Assembly: GCA_024803745.1 (NCBI GenBank)
Contig: JANJXV010000025.1
Span: 18,888,610-18,952,609 of the forward strand
Direction of reading: 5' to 3'
Origin: Megascapheus bottae
Lineage: Eukaryota > Chordata > Mammalia > Rodentia > Geomyidae
Length of the DNA: 64,000 bases
Numbering within the stretch: position 1 is the stretch's first letter; every line of letters begins with the position of its first letter. Shown piece by piece: positions 54,936 to 64,000 of this stretch. Both the position numbers and the translations under genes were made by a program. The notes beneath the pieces are model-generated. The model was not told where the DNA came from. It saw only the letters and a program-made list of their open reading frames with translations, and ran no database searches.

Positions 54936-55470
54936 CATGCATCATTTTTAAAGACACAAACATTGGGTAATTACTTGCCAGGTCTACTACTATACAGCTT
55001 AAAATAGTTAATGTGTTATGCTTTTATGTAAGAAGTCACATCCAGTTAGCAAAACTCAAACGTTCCCTCTTTCTCTATTGGAGAAACTGTTCCTAGGCTG
55101 CCATCAATTCTGCAGCATCTCAGTGGAGAAGATCACTGTCTTGACAGCGTTCTCTCCCCTATAATCCCACACAGGTCATCTAAAAGTGTCAAGAGGTTTG
55201 AAGGAAGCTCTATGCCAAGACAGGTATTCTGTTTAGTAACCCAACATCTCCTCCTTCCTCTGGCTAGCTATAGTCTCTCCCTGCTTACCCTGAGGCACCT
55301 ACCCTCAGAGAGAGCAACTGGGTTAGGCAATCCCATGAATGCAAAGCTAGCTTTCTGTGATTCAGACCAGTAAAAGGCCTTGCCCTTTTTAGCATAAATT
55401 AGGAAGCAGACTGAAATTCAGGTTAAGTTATCCTAACTGTATAGCCATTTTTGTTACACATACACATATA

Positions 55471-55863
55471 TGTTAGGGTTCGTGATCAAAGGAATGAGTC
55501 TGACACAAAATCAGAAGTTGGAAGTTAAACAGAGTTTTATTCCATGCCTATCATGGAGAATCATACTGACCGGTCAGGGCCATCTCTAAGATGTGAGTGA
55601 GAGTGACCCCGCCTAATCTTACAGGCTACCTTTATAGACCTTTATATGGCTGGGCTGGCCAGGCCATACACAGGTGGCCAATGGAATTCAACATAGTTGA
55701 CTGATGGCTGGGGCAACCACTGACACCTTTGCTGTTTGAAGGGACCTATCCTCTCGGTGGGCTTCTGGCGCACTGCTCTGACCACAAAGGAAAGGGAGGG
55801 AATTTCCTGGCAGGCCAAGGGGGTAAGGTGGGGAGGAATTGGGGAAGTCCCTTTTAATATACA
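55471..55863 (-). mobile_element. Endogenous retrovirus 3' LTR
   Basis: On the reverse strand a 393-base element begins TGTATATT and ends CCTAACA. It has a TATA-like CCATATAAAGG (about 55641-55650) and AATAAA (55536-55541), in the order expected of U3-R-U5. A polypurine tract lies directly upstream. No intact viral gene is seen. Confidence 0.8.
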
Positions 55864-55885
55864 TTCTCTTCTTTTGCCCCCTCAC
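55864..55885 (-). other. Retroviral polypurine tract
   Basis: The reverse strand reads a G-run, then AAAAGAAGAGAA directly before the TG that opens the LTR. This is the plus-strand primer site, so the LTR is a 3' copy and not a solo LTR. Confidence 0.7.
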
Positions 55886-56620
55886 CTAGCCAGTTCAGCC
55901 AAATGTTCATGGCAAACTAAGCAGTGATACTGTGTTTTAGACTGTTTCTCTCTTTTTTGCAGTAGCAGACTTAAGAACCCTTCTAATTCCAGTGGAATTA
56001 ATGCATCTGACTCATCATGACAGCTATCGTGAGGTGCTGTCCAGTGGCTAAAGCCCATTTGCTATGTCCTCAGCTGTCACCTCAGACAAAGTTAGTCCTT
56101 CTAAAAACCAGTTCTCTTCTGGGAATACCAAGTTAAGTACTTCTTTTTCTTTTTCACCTGTTGGCACCCTACTCTGTACTGTCTTCTCCACCTCTTCTAG
56201 AGACCCCAAATTCCTCCTGTTTCCCCTTCCAGAATGAAAAAAAAACAGCCATTGTAGACCTAGGGTCGCACATATCTGCACTGGAATGTTGCCTTTTCAA
56301 GACCCTGGCCCGACTGGCCACCATATGACTCACTCCTGAAATAAGACAGACAGACATACACACACCCTGCTGAAATGGCTTTGACCAAATGAAAATGTGT
56401 AAGCCAAGAGCCATTGCTCTGACTGCGTAAGAGTGAGGAAGAAATACTATAATTAAAAGGGGTCTCCTCCTTTAGAGTTCCAGGGCCGTTCTTCAAGCCC
56501 TTACCACCTTCTTTCTCAAAATCTTTCCCATTGTAAAGACATGTACTGAGAAAGAAGAGGAAGCAATTAGGAAAATTACAGGTGGTGACAGGGTCTGACA
56601 TCAGATGAAAGAGAATGTAG
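55886..56620 (-). pseudogene. Probable internal remnant of the same retrovirus
   Basis: This lies upstream of the polypurine tract on the reverse strand, where env-proximal sequence is expected. It has only short open frames (56048-56281, 56260-56601), none of which I recognise. The left limit is uncertain. Confidence 0.4.
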
Positions 56621-56650
56621 CTATTAAGAAAAAAAAAAAAAAAAAAAAGA

Positions 56651-56835
56651 GGGCCGGGGGTTTGGCCTAGTGGTTAAAGTGCTTGCCTAGCATGCACGAA
56701 GACCCAGGTTCAATTCCTTAGTACCACATATATAGAAAAAAGCCGGAAGTGGTGCTGAGGCTCAAGTGGTAGAGCTGTAGCCTTGGGAAAGTCCAAGGAC
56801 AGTGCTCAGGCCCTGAGCTCAAGCCCAGGACTGGC

Positions 56836-56862
<27 letters not shown>
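56651..56862 (+). mobile_element. ID-dID SINE
   Basis: GGGCCGGGGGTTTGGCCTAG through CCCAGGACTGGC. Long A-runs lie on both sides, suggesting insertion into an A-tract. Confidence 0.94.
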
Positions 56863-56869
<7 letters not shown>

Positions 56870-56937
56870 GCAAAATGGGGAAAAGTTGAAAATCCAGAGA
56901 TTTCATTAACCCATAAAGTTAAGAGCTTTAAGAGCCA

Positions 56938-57165
56938 TGGGCTCAGTGCCTGTGGCTCAAGCCTATAATCCAGTTAGTCAGGAAGCTGAGATTTGAGGAT
57001 CACAGTTTGAAGTCAGCCTGGGAAGCAAAGTCTGTGAGACTTTTATCTCCAACTAACCCCCCAAAAGCCAAAAGTGGAGATTTGGCTTAATTGGTAGAAC
57101 CTTGAGCAGAGCCCAGGCCCCAAGTTCAAGCACCAGTACCAGCACACATGCACACACGCACACAA
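56938..57165 (+). mobile_element. B1-dID SINE with CA-rich tail
   Basis: GGGCTCAGTGCCTGTGGCTC head. It ends CAAGCACCAGTACCAGCAC, then CACACATGCACAC-type sequence. Confidence 0.87.
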
Positions 57166-58009
57166 ATTGCAATGGGTTTAGGATGTTACAACCAGCTACA
57201 ATTTAACACTCATAATTTCATGAGCACATCACATCCTATAAGCAGATCCCTATAGGTACTGTAAAGGCCCTTGCATAGCCTATACCACATTTAAAGGTTA
57301 AAACTACAACACTAGCGCTGGGGCTTTACACAGACTGATGTCTGGAAATCCTCCTGAGTAGACACACACACACAACCCTCTTGTAAGAAGTCTATCCAAA
57401 CAGCATCTGTTTCAGGCTGTGATGGGTCAATCACCAAAGCAGAGTGAAAGCAGCAGACCCAGGTTCTGTACTTTGTGTCCTTCACAGCCTCTCCCTGACT
57501 TGCCCAGTCTCTCCTAGCCACTCTAGATCCACATGCTCTTGAGCTTTTTATATCACAGTGGAAAAGTTTTAAATGTTGAAGCAGAGGAAATCCAAGCCAA
57601 TCCTCCTCCTTTTCCTCAAATTTACTTTCTCCCAGTTGTCATCTGGAATAGGTCACCACAGCCTCATCTTAAAATAACTGGGTGTGTGTGTGCATGCACA
57701 GGTCTTTAATGAGCTCACAACACAACGAGTACAAACATGTGAACAAGAACACAAAGAAGCTAGCAGGAAGGGGAGAGAGAATTCCGAGAAGTGTTTTGTG
57801 AGGGTCAGGCAGGGGCCATGGGCTGCATGCAAAGCCACTGTCAATCCCTGTAGGGATTTCTACCCAGTTTTGTGGGGGGGAGGGACTTTGAATTACAGTA
57901 CTGTTAATATTGGAAAGTAGTTTATGTATACATCTAAAGCAATTGTTCTCTATGGGGACAGGTTTTACCCCCATAAACACATATGTCAATATCTAGAGAC
58001 TTCTTTTGT

Positions 58010-58355
58010 GTGTGCCATTATTGGGGCTTGAACTCCAAGACTTTGTGCTCTTAATTTGGCCTTTCCTTTTTTTTTTTTTCTTCTTCTTTTTTTTATAGGC
58101 AGGGAATACCAAGTTTAATACCTTATAAAATATCTACAGAACTTGAACATTGCTGTGAAATAAAATTCATTAACTTGGCTCTTTCTGCTCAAGGTTGGTG
58201 CTCTACTATGCGTCATACCTCTACTTCTGATGTTTTGCTGGTTAGTTGGAGGTAAGAGTCTCAAGGACTCTTCCTGGGCTAGCTTTTAGCAGGGATGCTG
58301 AGAACTTGGCTTACTGAGTAGCTAGGATTACAGATGTGAGACCAGTGCCCAGCTA
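58010..58355 (-). mobile_element. B1-dID SINE split by a small retrocopy
   Basis: Host parts are 58010-58066 (CATTATTGGGGCTTGAACTC) and 58171-58355 (TCTGCTCAAGGTTGGTGC to ACAGATGTGAGACCAGTGC). Confidence 0.82.
58067..58170 (-). mobile_element. Retrocopy of an mRNA 3' end (unidentified)
   Basis: On the reverse strand about 80 bases of unique sequence contain ATTAAA about 20 bases before an A-rich tail. TAATTTGGCCTTTCC-like duplicated flanks lie at 58052-58066 and 58171-58185. Confidence 0.6.
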
Positions 58356-58705
58356 AACTTTTTTTGTGGTTTTTTGAGAAGGAGGCAACAAAGGAGATGC
58401 CACTGGCATCTTGTAGGTAGAAGCCAGGAACAGTACTGAACTCCTACAATTCACAATTCAAAGAATTAGCTCATCCGAATGGTCAGCGAAGCCCAAACTC
58501 AGAAATCCTGATCTAAGGGAAGAAACTCTGGAGAACTGACAGATATAAGCATTATACAAAAATAAAATTCTGGAGAGCAAATTTTGTTATATTCTTTCTG
58601 ACAGAACTAAAACTAGTCATTATAATTGGTACCATAACTTCTCATTACAGATGAAAATATCTTCCACTTATATTGATTACTAACCATAAAAATTATTTGG
58701 CCATT

Positions 58706-58955
58706 AAGCCGGGCATGGTGGTTCACGTCTGTAATCCTAGCTACTCAGGAGGCTGAGATCTGAGGATCAAAGTTCAAAGCCAGCCCAGGCACAAAAGGAC
58801 CAGAGACTTATATTCAATTAATCTCTAGAAAATGGGTAGTGGGGCTTGGCTCAAGGGTAGTTCAGTAGCCTTGAGTTGAAGAGCTCAGGGACAGAACCCA
58901 GGTGGAGTTCAAGTCCTATGACTGACAAAAACAAACAAATAAATAAAATAAAATA
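58706..58955 (+). mobile_element. B1-dID SINE
   Basis: GCCGGGCATGGTGGTTCACG head, GAGTTGAAGAGCTCAGGGAC, and an AAATA-type tail. Confidence 0.9.
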
Positions 58956-59354
58956 AAAAGTACTTGGCCATTTATTTTAGATGCTTAAAAATAAGGTATG
59001 CATGTTTGTGCTCTAGGAGAGGGACTCCATAAAACCTAAATGAGGCAATTGACATGAAAATAATTTTCATATTCAACTGTAAATTTTTCATAAACAAATC
59101 CTATCACAGAATAAAACTCTACAAGAAATTTCTAAAATGATGAAAACATTTACAGTAGGTACTAATTTACTCTGAATGAAGAAAATAAGTCCAAGATGAC
59201 CTTACCAAAACAAAGTTAAGTTCAGGGGAAAAAAAAGAATTACCTTACAACCCCAGGGCTTAAGTATTGAAAACAAGTTCCATCTATTGGAAACTGTCAC
59301 AAAGCTAGAAAGTTCAAAGTCTCGGCAACCAAAAGGCTTTCAAGAAGGATGAAA

Positions 59355-59435
59355 TCACTGGAGGTGTGATTCAAGGGATAGAGCATCTGCCTAGCTCAAG
59401 ACCTTGAGTTCTAGCACTAGTACAACCCTCTCAGA
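59355..59435 (+). mobile_element. ID-like fragment
   Basis: GGAGGTGTGATTCAAGGGATAG and CTTGAGTTCTAGCACTAG match an ID-type monomer. Confidence 0.55.
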
Positions 59436-59640
59436 AAAGGGGGGAAGGGGAATGAAATCACCACTAGGCAGCATAAAATCAAAGACTCATGGGAAAAGAA
59501 AAACTCTGATAAATTGGACTTTATCAGAACACATGAAAAAAGATTTTAACTGGGCAAAAAAGATTTGGACAGGCATTCCAAAGAAAATGATTCTCAATAT
59601 TATTAGTTAACAGGGAAATACAACTCAAAATCACAGAGAA

Positions 59641-59845
59641 GCTGGGCCCTAGTGGTTTATGCCTGTAATCCTAGCTACTTAGGAGGCTGAGATCTAATAA
59701 TTATGGTTCAAAGCCACCCTGGGCAGGAAAGTCTATGAGACTCTCAGCCATCTTTGGTTTTAAAAACGAAAATAGCCAAGTGAGAGCATGAGGCCCTGAG
59801 TTCAGTCCTCAGTAATAACACAAAAATAAAACAAAACACAAATGA
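59641..59845 (+). mobile_element. B1-dID SINE in the old L1
   Basis: GGGCCCTAGTGGTTTATGCC head. The right half is reduced to GAGGCCCTGAGTTCAGTCC. Confidence 0.85.
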
Positions 59846-60212
59846 AATCCTTTACACTTGGTAAAAATGACTTTAACTGAATACAATTAAATATAAACAG
59901 TAACAACTGTTACTGGAATGAACCCTCGACACACTGCTGATAGGAACATAAAATGGCCAGCTACTCTGGAAAACACTTTGGCAGTTATATTAAGCATCAA
60001 GTTAACCATATGATCCAGCAATTCTACCGTAGGCAATTATAGAAAGGAAAGAAAAAAGCAATTGTAAAAGAATGTTCCTAATAGCATTATTCATAGTAAG
60101 TAGACACAACCTGAATGCCTGACAGCTGAAGGGAAGAACAGCTGGAACATGCTATTTTTCCATGATATAGATGGACTATGCTGTGTGAACAAAGACACAG
60201 AAGAGTGCATAC

Positions 60213-60416
60213 TGGGACCGGGAGTTTGGCCTAGTGGTAGAGTGCTTGCCTATCATGCACGAAGACCCGGGTTCAATTCCTCAGTACCGCATACATAGAA
60301 AGAAAGCCGGAAGTGGTGCTGAGGCTCAAGTGGTAGAGCTCTAGCCTTGAGAAAGTCCAAGGACAGTGCTCAGGCCCTGAGCTCAAGCCAGGACTGGCAA
60401 AAAAAAAAAAAAAAAA
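60213..60416 (+). mobile_element. ID-dID SINE in the old L1
   Basis: GGGACCGGGAGTTTGGCCTAG through CAGGACTGGC and an A-tail. AAGAGTGCAT and AAGAGTACAT flank it as a slightly diverged duplication. Confidence 0.94.
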
Positions 60417-61247
60417 GAGTACATATTATACAACTCATTTATATAAACTGTTCACAAAGGGCAAAACAGACAGAAAATATCATAAAGACAGAACATGGTA
60501 ATAGTAGCACAAATTCAATCTATCAGAAATCAGTGAAGCATACCCTTAAACCATGTGGAAGCCCTCTCTTTACTGATGTCAGGGGTGACTGGGGTTTTAG
60601 CCTTCAGCATTCAGAACAATGGATGGCACGTGTAAATATTTGTGGAATGACATTAACTGGCTTACAGTCAAACAGCCAAGGAGAGGACTCTGCTTAAGTC
60701 ACCAATTTCTTTCCCCACAAAAACCTCAGCAGAATTCACAACGTCAACTCTGTCCTAGCACCATCACCCCGCTGCTTATTACCAAGTGACCACATGCCTT
60801 CCTGCTTTGAGAAAGATTGAAGTTGATGCACGCTCTGTGGTACTTTCCTCCACCAACGTGTGGAACCAGCTTCAGTTCTACATGGAAAATTAAAACCTCA
60901 AATAGGTCACTTGTTGCTAAACCTAAGACATCATAAAGACTCGCTCTGAGTGTCACAAGTATCTTCGCGTGCTAGCCTACGTCAATCTGGCCTTCTGGAT
61001 AAGTAATTACTAGAGACAAATTTAGTATCTGTACACAGGACTCCAACATAAATACGATGTCATGTCCAGATTCTCATTCTTGCCAAATTTAGAATTCCCA
61101 AACTTTTAACCTTATATAAAAATTATAGCATATCAGATTTCATTATTCATGCTCAGTGTTCAGGGCAAAAGCTGTGTAAGCCAATGACCATTGAATATAT
61201 TCTACATTTTCTTTTATCTTTTGTTGCATAAAAAAAAAAGCAAGCAG

Positions 61248-61405
61248 TTGGGAGGGGGTGGGGGGAGGGAAATGGGGACAAAAATATGAGAAAATGTATC
61301 AATGTGTGAGAAGTAATGCACCTACTACCTGGCAAATGTAATTGTAACTCCTCTATACATTATTCCAACAATAATAATAAGTAAAAAAGAATAAAATTTT
61401 TTTTT
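61248..61405 (+). mobile_element. L1-type LINE 3' end, 5'-truncated
   Basis: A G-rich tract (61249-61277), TGTATCAATGTGTGAGAAG, ACCTACTACCTGGCAAATG and an A-rich AATAAAA end. Flanks 61234-61247 and 61406-61419 agree at 12 of 14 bases. It is related to the copy at 44515. Confidence 0.8.
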
Positions 61406-61867
61406 AAAAAAGTAGGCAGCAAGGTGGCTTAGAAAGAAAAGTCTGAGTGTGGACACAGTCAGAATCTTCCAAAAATAATACCTTAGGCTCTGTATTGCAA
61501 ATGGAATGGAGCTACATGAGTGGATATAGTTCCACTGGTAGGTATTCTTTGTGCTTCACCTTCCTACACTTTACTGCAACGACACCTTATAATTATCATT
61601 TTATCAACAATATTTCAAAAATTAATATAAAACTTCACAGAAAAAGAAAAATTCTCTAACGGAGGCATACAAATGGGACACAGAGAAATTTTCGTTTCTT
61701 ATTTAACTTACCACATTTCATCTTCTGTGGCTAAATGTAAACTTAATTGGCAAGCTTTAGCAGAAACTTTCATTGCAATTTTCTGTCAGGGTCCTTCGTC
61801 CCCGGTCCCTCTCGAAGCAGGTGACTTAATTTCATTTCATCAGCCAAAGGAGAGACTGACATCACTT

Positions 61868-62097
61868 TTTTTTTTGCCAGTCCTGGGGCTTGAACTCAGG
61901 GTCAGGGCACTGCCCCTGAGCTTTTGTGCTCAAGGATAGAATTTTATCACTTGAGCCACACCTCTATTTCTGGCTTCTTTTTTGATAGTTTATTGGAGAT
62001 AAGAGTCTCACAGATTTTGCTGCCACAGCTGGCTTCCACGATCCTCAGATCTCAGCCTCCTGAGTAGCTAGGATTACGGGTGTGAGCCACTGGCATG
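61868..62097 (-). mobile_element. B1-dID SINE
   Basis: TTTTGCCAGTCCTGGGGCTTG through GGGTGTGAGCCACTGGC. Confidence 0.9.
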
Positions 62098-62399
62098 TGA
62101 CATCCACTCTGAATAAACATAAAAATATTAAGCCCTAACGTTAACTGAAAAATTTCACATTAAGCATCATAGTTTAAAACAAATTGAAGTTCCTCATCCC
62201 TGTTAGCTGAAATCCAGGCTTCAGTCTAATCATCTACTGAATCACTTAGTGATGGCAAATCTGGGCCCTGAGACAGCTCCCAATACACTGGTCTTTTTTT
62301 CATCCATCAAAGAAAACAAAGACTAGATATAACTGATTGGAAGGCAGACTCATCCTACCACAACAAAATAAGCAACTGTTAAAATCTATTATTTCTAGA

Positions 62400-62526
62400 C
62401 TAGAGGGAAGTGGCACTGTGGTTCCAGGAGTAGGGCCTTGAGCTGAGGAGCTCAGGAACAGTGCCCAGGCCTAGAGTTCAAGTCCCACCACCCATTAAAA
62501 AAAATAAATAAATAAATAAATAAATG
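62400..62526 (+). mobile_element. dID monomer with (AATA)n tail
   Basis: AAGTGGCACTGTGGTTCCAGG, GAGCTGAGGAGCTCAGGAAC and CAAGTCCCACCACCC, then AATA units. Confidence 0.8.
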
Positions 62527-62639
62527 AAAGGATGAGGGCATGTGCCTAATAACAAGCACAAGACCAGAAATTCAAAATCCTAGTACTAACCCCCCCCCCA
62601 AAAAAAAAGTGTATTTAGGTGTTAAAAAGACCTCTGGAA

Positions 62640-62840
62640 TGGCCAAGTACTGGTGGCTCATATCTGTAATCCTAGCTACTCAGAAGGCTGAGATCTGAGG
62701 ATCACTCTTACCTCTAAGTAACCACAAGAAAACTGGAAGTGGTGCTGTGACTCAAACACTAACCTTGAGCTGAAGAGCTCAGGGACAGTGCCCAGGCCCA
62801 GAGTTCAAGCCCCATGATGGTCAAATGAAAAAAAAAAAAA
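62640..62840 (+). mobile_element. B1-dID SINE, internally shortened
   Basis: CAAGTACTGGTGGCTCATATC head, GAGCTGAAGAGCTCAGGGAC, and a pure A-tail. Confidence 0.9.
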
Positions 62841-63349
62841 ATGTGGAATGTGGACACGTGCTTTCAAATACTACTGGAAATAAAGCTCTTGAATGATAAA
62901 AGTCCCCCAAAGTCCATGCATGTATTCAATCACAGATGCCTACTGGTTCTTATTTTAAGTATATTTCTCACAAACTTGATTATTTGATTTTGAATATTTG
63001 GCTAAAAGCAGCAAACTAGATCAGCTGTTGAATAGAGGAATTGGACAATCCTAATGTTTCCTCTTTGTGAAGCAAGCTTTCCCCAAAGGTAGATTAGATT
63101 CAATCCAAAACTCACCTATGGTCTGCTCACACTGAACACCTGACAAAAGGTATTCACTGTGGTCATTTCCATCTTTTATTCCCAAATAAAACACAATGAA
63201 TAGTTTAATTTAATCTTTAATTATGGTACAGTGAATGCTAAGTAAGTATAAATTCTAATGTTTTCATTCTAATGATACCCCCCTCTTTTCATTTTTTTTT
63301 TTTTAATGGTTCATGTTTCTTTACTCAAATAACCTGCTCACCAACTGTT

Positions 63350-63585
63350 TTGGGGTTTTTTGTCAGTCATGGGGCTTGAATTCTGGGCATGGGCACTGTC
63401 CCTGAGTTCTTCAGCTCAAGGCTACCACTCTACCCCTGGAGCCTCAGCACCAATTCTGGTTTTCTAGGTTAATTGGAGATGAGAGTGTTTCAGTCTTTGT
63501 GACCAGGCTGGCTTTGAACCAAGATCCTCTGATCTCAGCCTCCTGAGTAGCTAGGATTACATGTGTGCGCCACCAGGCCCAGCTT
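63350..63585 (-). mobile_element. B1-dID SINE
   Basis: AGTCATGGGGCTTGAATTCTG through ACATGTGTGCGCCACCAGG. Confidence 0.9.
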
Positions 63586-63629
63586 GTTTTTACTTGTTTA
63601 TTTCAAAATATTAGTAGAATCACAAGAAA

Positions 63630-63830
63630 AGGCCAGGGCCAGGAGTATAGTCTAGTGGTAGAGTGCTTACTTAGCATGCATGAAGCCTTGGGTTTAATTC
63701 CTTGGTACCACATATACAGAAAAAGCCGAAAGTAGTACTGTGGCTCAAGTGGTAGAACACTAGTCAGGAGAAAGCTCAAGAACAGTGCATAGGCCTTGAG
63801 TTCAAGCCCCAGGACTGGAAAAAAAAAAAA
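63630..63830 (+). mobile_element. ID-dID SINE
   Basis: GGGCCAGGAGTATAGTCTAG through CAAGCCCCAGGACTGG and an A-tail. Confidence 0.93.
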
Positions 63831-63917
63831 TGCCACAAAGATCATCTAATTACATATAGAAATAAAATGGATTATTTTACAGATTTAACTTATCTTCAGT
63901 AAAAATACAGTGTTTCA

Positions 63918-64000
63918 GGGCTGGGAGTTTGGCCTAGTGGTAGAGTGCTTGCTTAGCATGCACCAAGACCAGGGTTTGATTCTCGATACTACATATATAG
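63918..64000 (+). mobile_element. ID-dID SINE, cut by the window edge
   Basis: GGGCTGGGAGTTTGGCCTAG to the B-box region. The second half is outside the window. Confidence 0.9.

Larger units (their letters stand above)
59460..60700 (+). mobile_element. Ancient L1 (L1M-type) 3' region, split twice
   Basis: GGGCAAAAAAGATTTGGACAGG, AACAGGGAAATACAACTC, GGAAAACACTTTGGCAGTTA, ATGATCCAGCAATTCTACC and CATTATTCATAGTAAG match the old L1 3' coding and UTR region in order. SINEs interrupt it at 59641 and 60213. The right limit is uncertain. Confidence 0.8.
50967..64000 (-). other. AAGAB: AAGAB intron 1 (partial)
   Basis: No GC-rich exon 1 or CpG island is found up to the right edge, so exon 1 and the promoter lie outside. 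It contains two old L1 3' regions, an ERV 3' LTR, a young L1 end and many SINEs. 51020-51800, 53170-53940, 54940-55470, 57170-58005, 60700-61230, 61420-61865 and 62845-63350 hold nothing that I can name, apart from a weak MIR-like patch. Confidence 0.85.

Noticed and set aside
60347..60697. 116-codon open frame on +
   Set aside because: It starts inside an ID-dID SINE and reads into old L1 sequence in a non-coding frame.
50967..64000. Search for AAGAB exon 1 and its promoter
   Set aside because: No reverse-strand match to the expected N-terminus and no GC-rich island was found. Exon 1 should be beyond 64000.

Overview
This is mammalian nuclear DNA: two interrupted protein genes with GT-AG introns, no prokaryotic organisation, and very dense SINEs, LINE remnants and microsatellites. 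The SINEs point to a rodent. Two dimeric families dominate. One has a 7SL/B1-type left half joined to an ID-related right half (called B1-dID here). The other has a tRNA-Ala/ID-like left half joined to the same right half (called ID-dID here). As far as I recall, such dimers are typical of squirrel-related and Castorimorpha rodents. I favour a kangaroo-rat/pocket-mouse type genome, with only moderate confidence about the species.

Positions 1-26930 hold the 3' part of SMAD3 on the + strand. Coding exons 2-9 are at 258-451, 613-744, 1762-1836, 5383-5433, 14768-14980, 17102-17239, 19368-19512 and 22264-22387. A 3' UTR of about 4.5 kb follows, with a poly(A) signal at 26906-26911. Exon 1 (start codon and N-terminal MH1) lies upstream of the window. 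The exons encode residues 69-425 without any disruption, including the zinc-site and DNA-hairpin part of MH1, the phosphorylated linker, the MH2 domain and the C-terminal SSVS receptor site.

Positions 26930 to about 33000 are intergenic between two convergent genes. They hold SINEs, a C-tract, a MER5-like remnant and no recognisable gene.

Positions from about 33030 to 64000 hold AAGAB (p34, the alpha/gamma-adaptin-binding assembly chaperone) on the - strand. Exons 10 to 2 run from 34123 to 50966. The last 13 kb is intron 1, and exon 1 lies beyond the right edge. Exons 2-10 give 291 residues in frame, ending at residue 315 as in human.

SMAD3 (TGF-beta/activin signalling) and AAGAB (clathrin adaptor assembly) are neighbours in other mammals too. 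Nothing here suggests they share a function. I found no undescribed gene system. The most interesting material is repeat biology: a retroviral 3' LTR with its polypurine tract, two related 5'-truncated L1 3' ends with target-site duplications, a small retrocopy of an mRNA 3' end inside a SINE, nested SINEs, SINE tails turned into microsatellites, and a one-sided strand bias of ID-dID elements in AAGAB.
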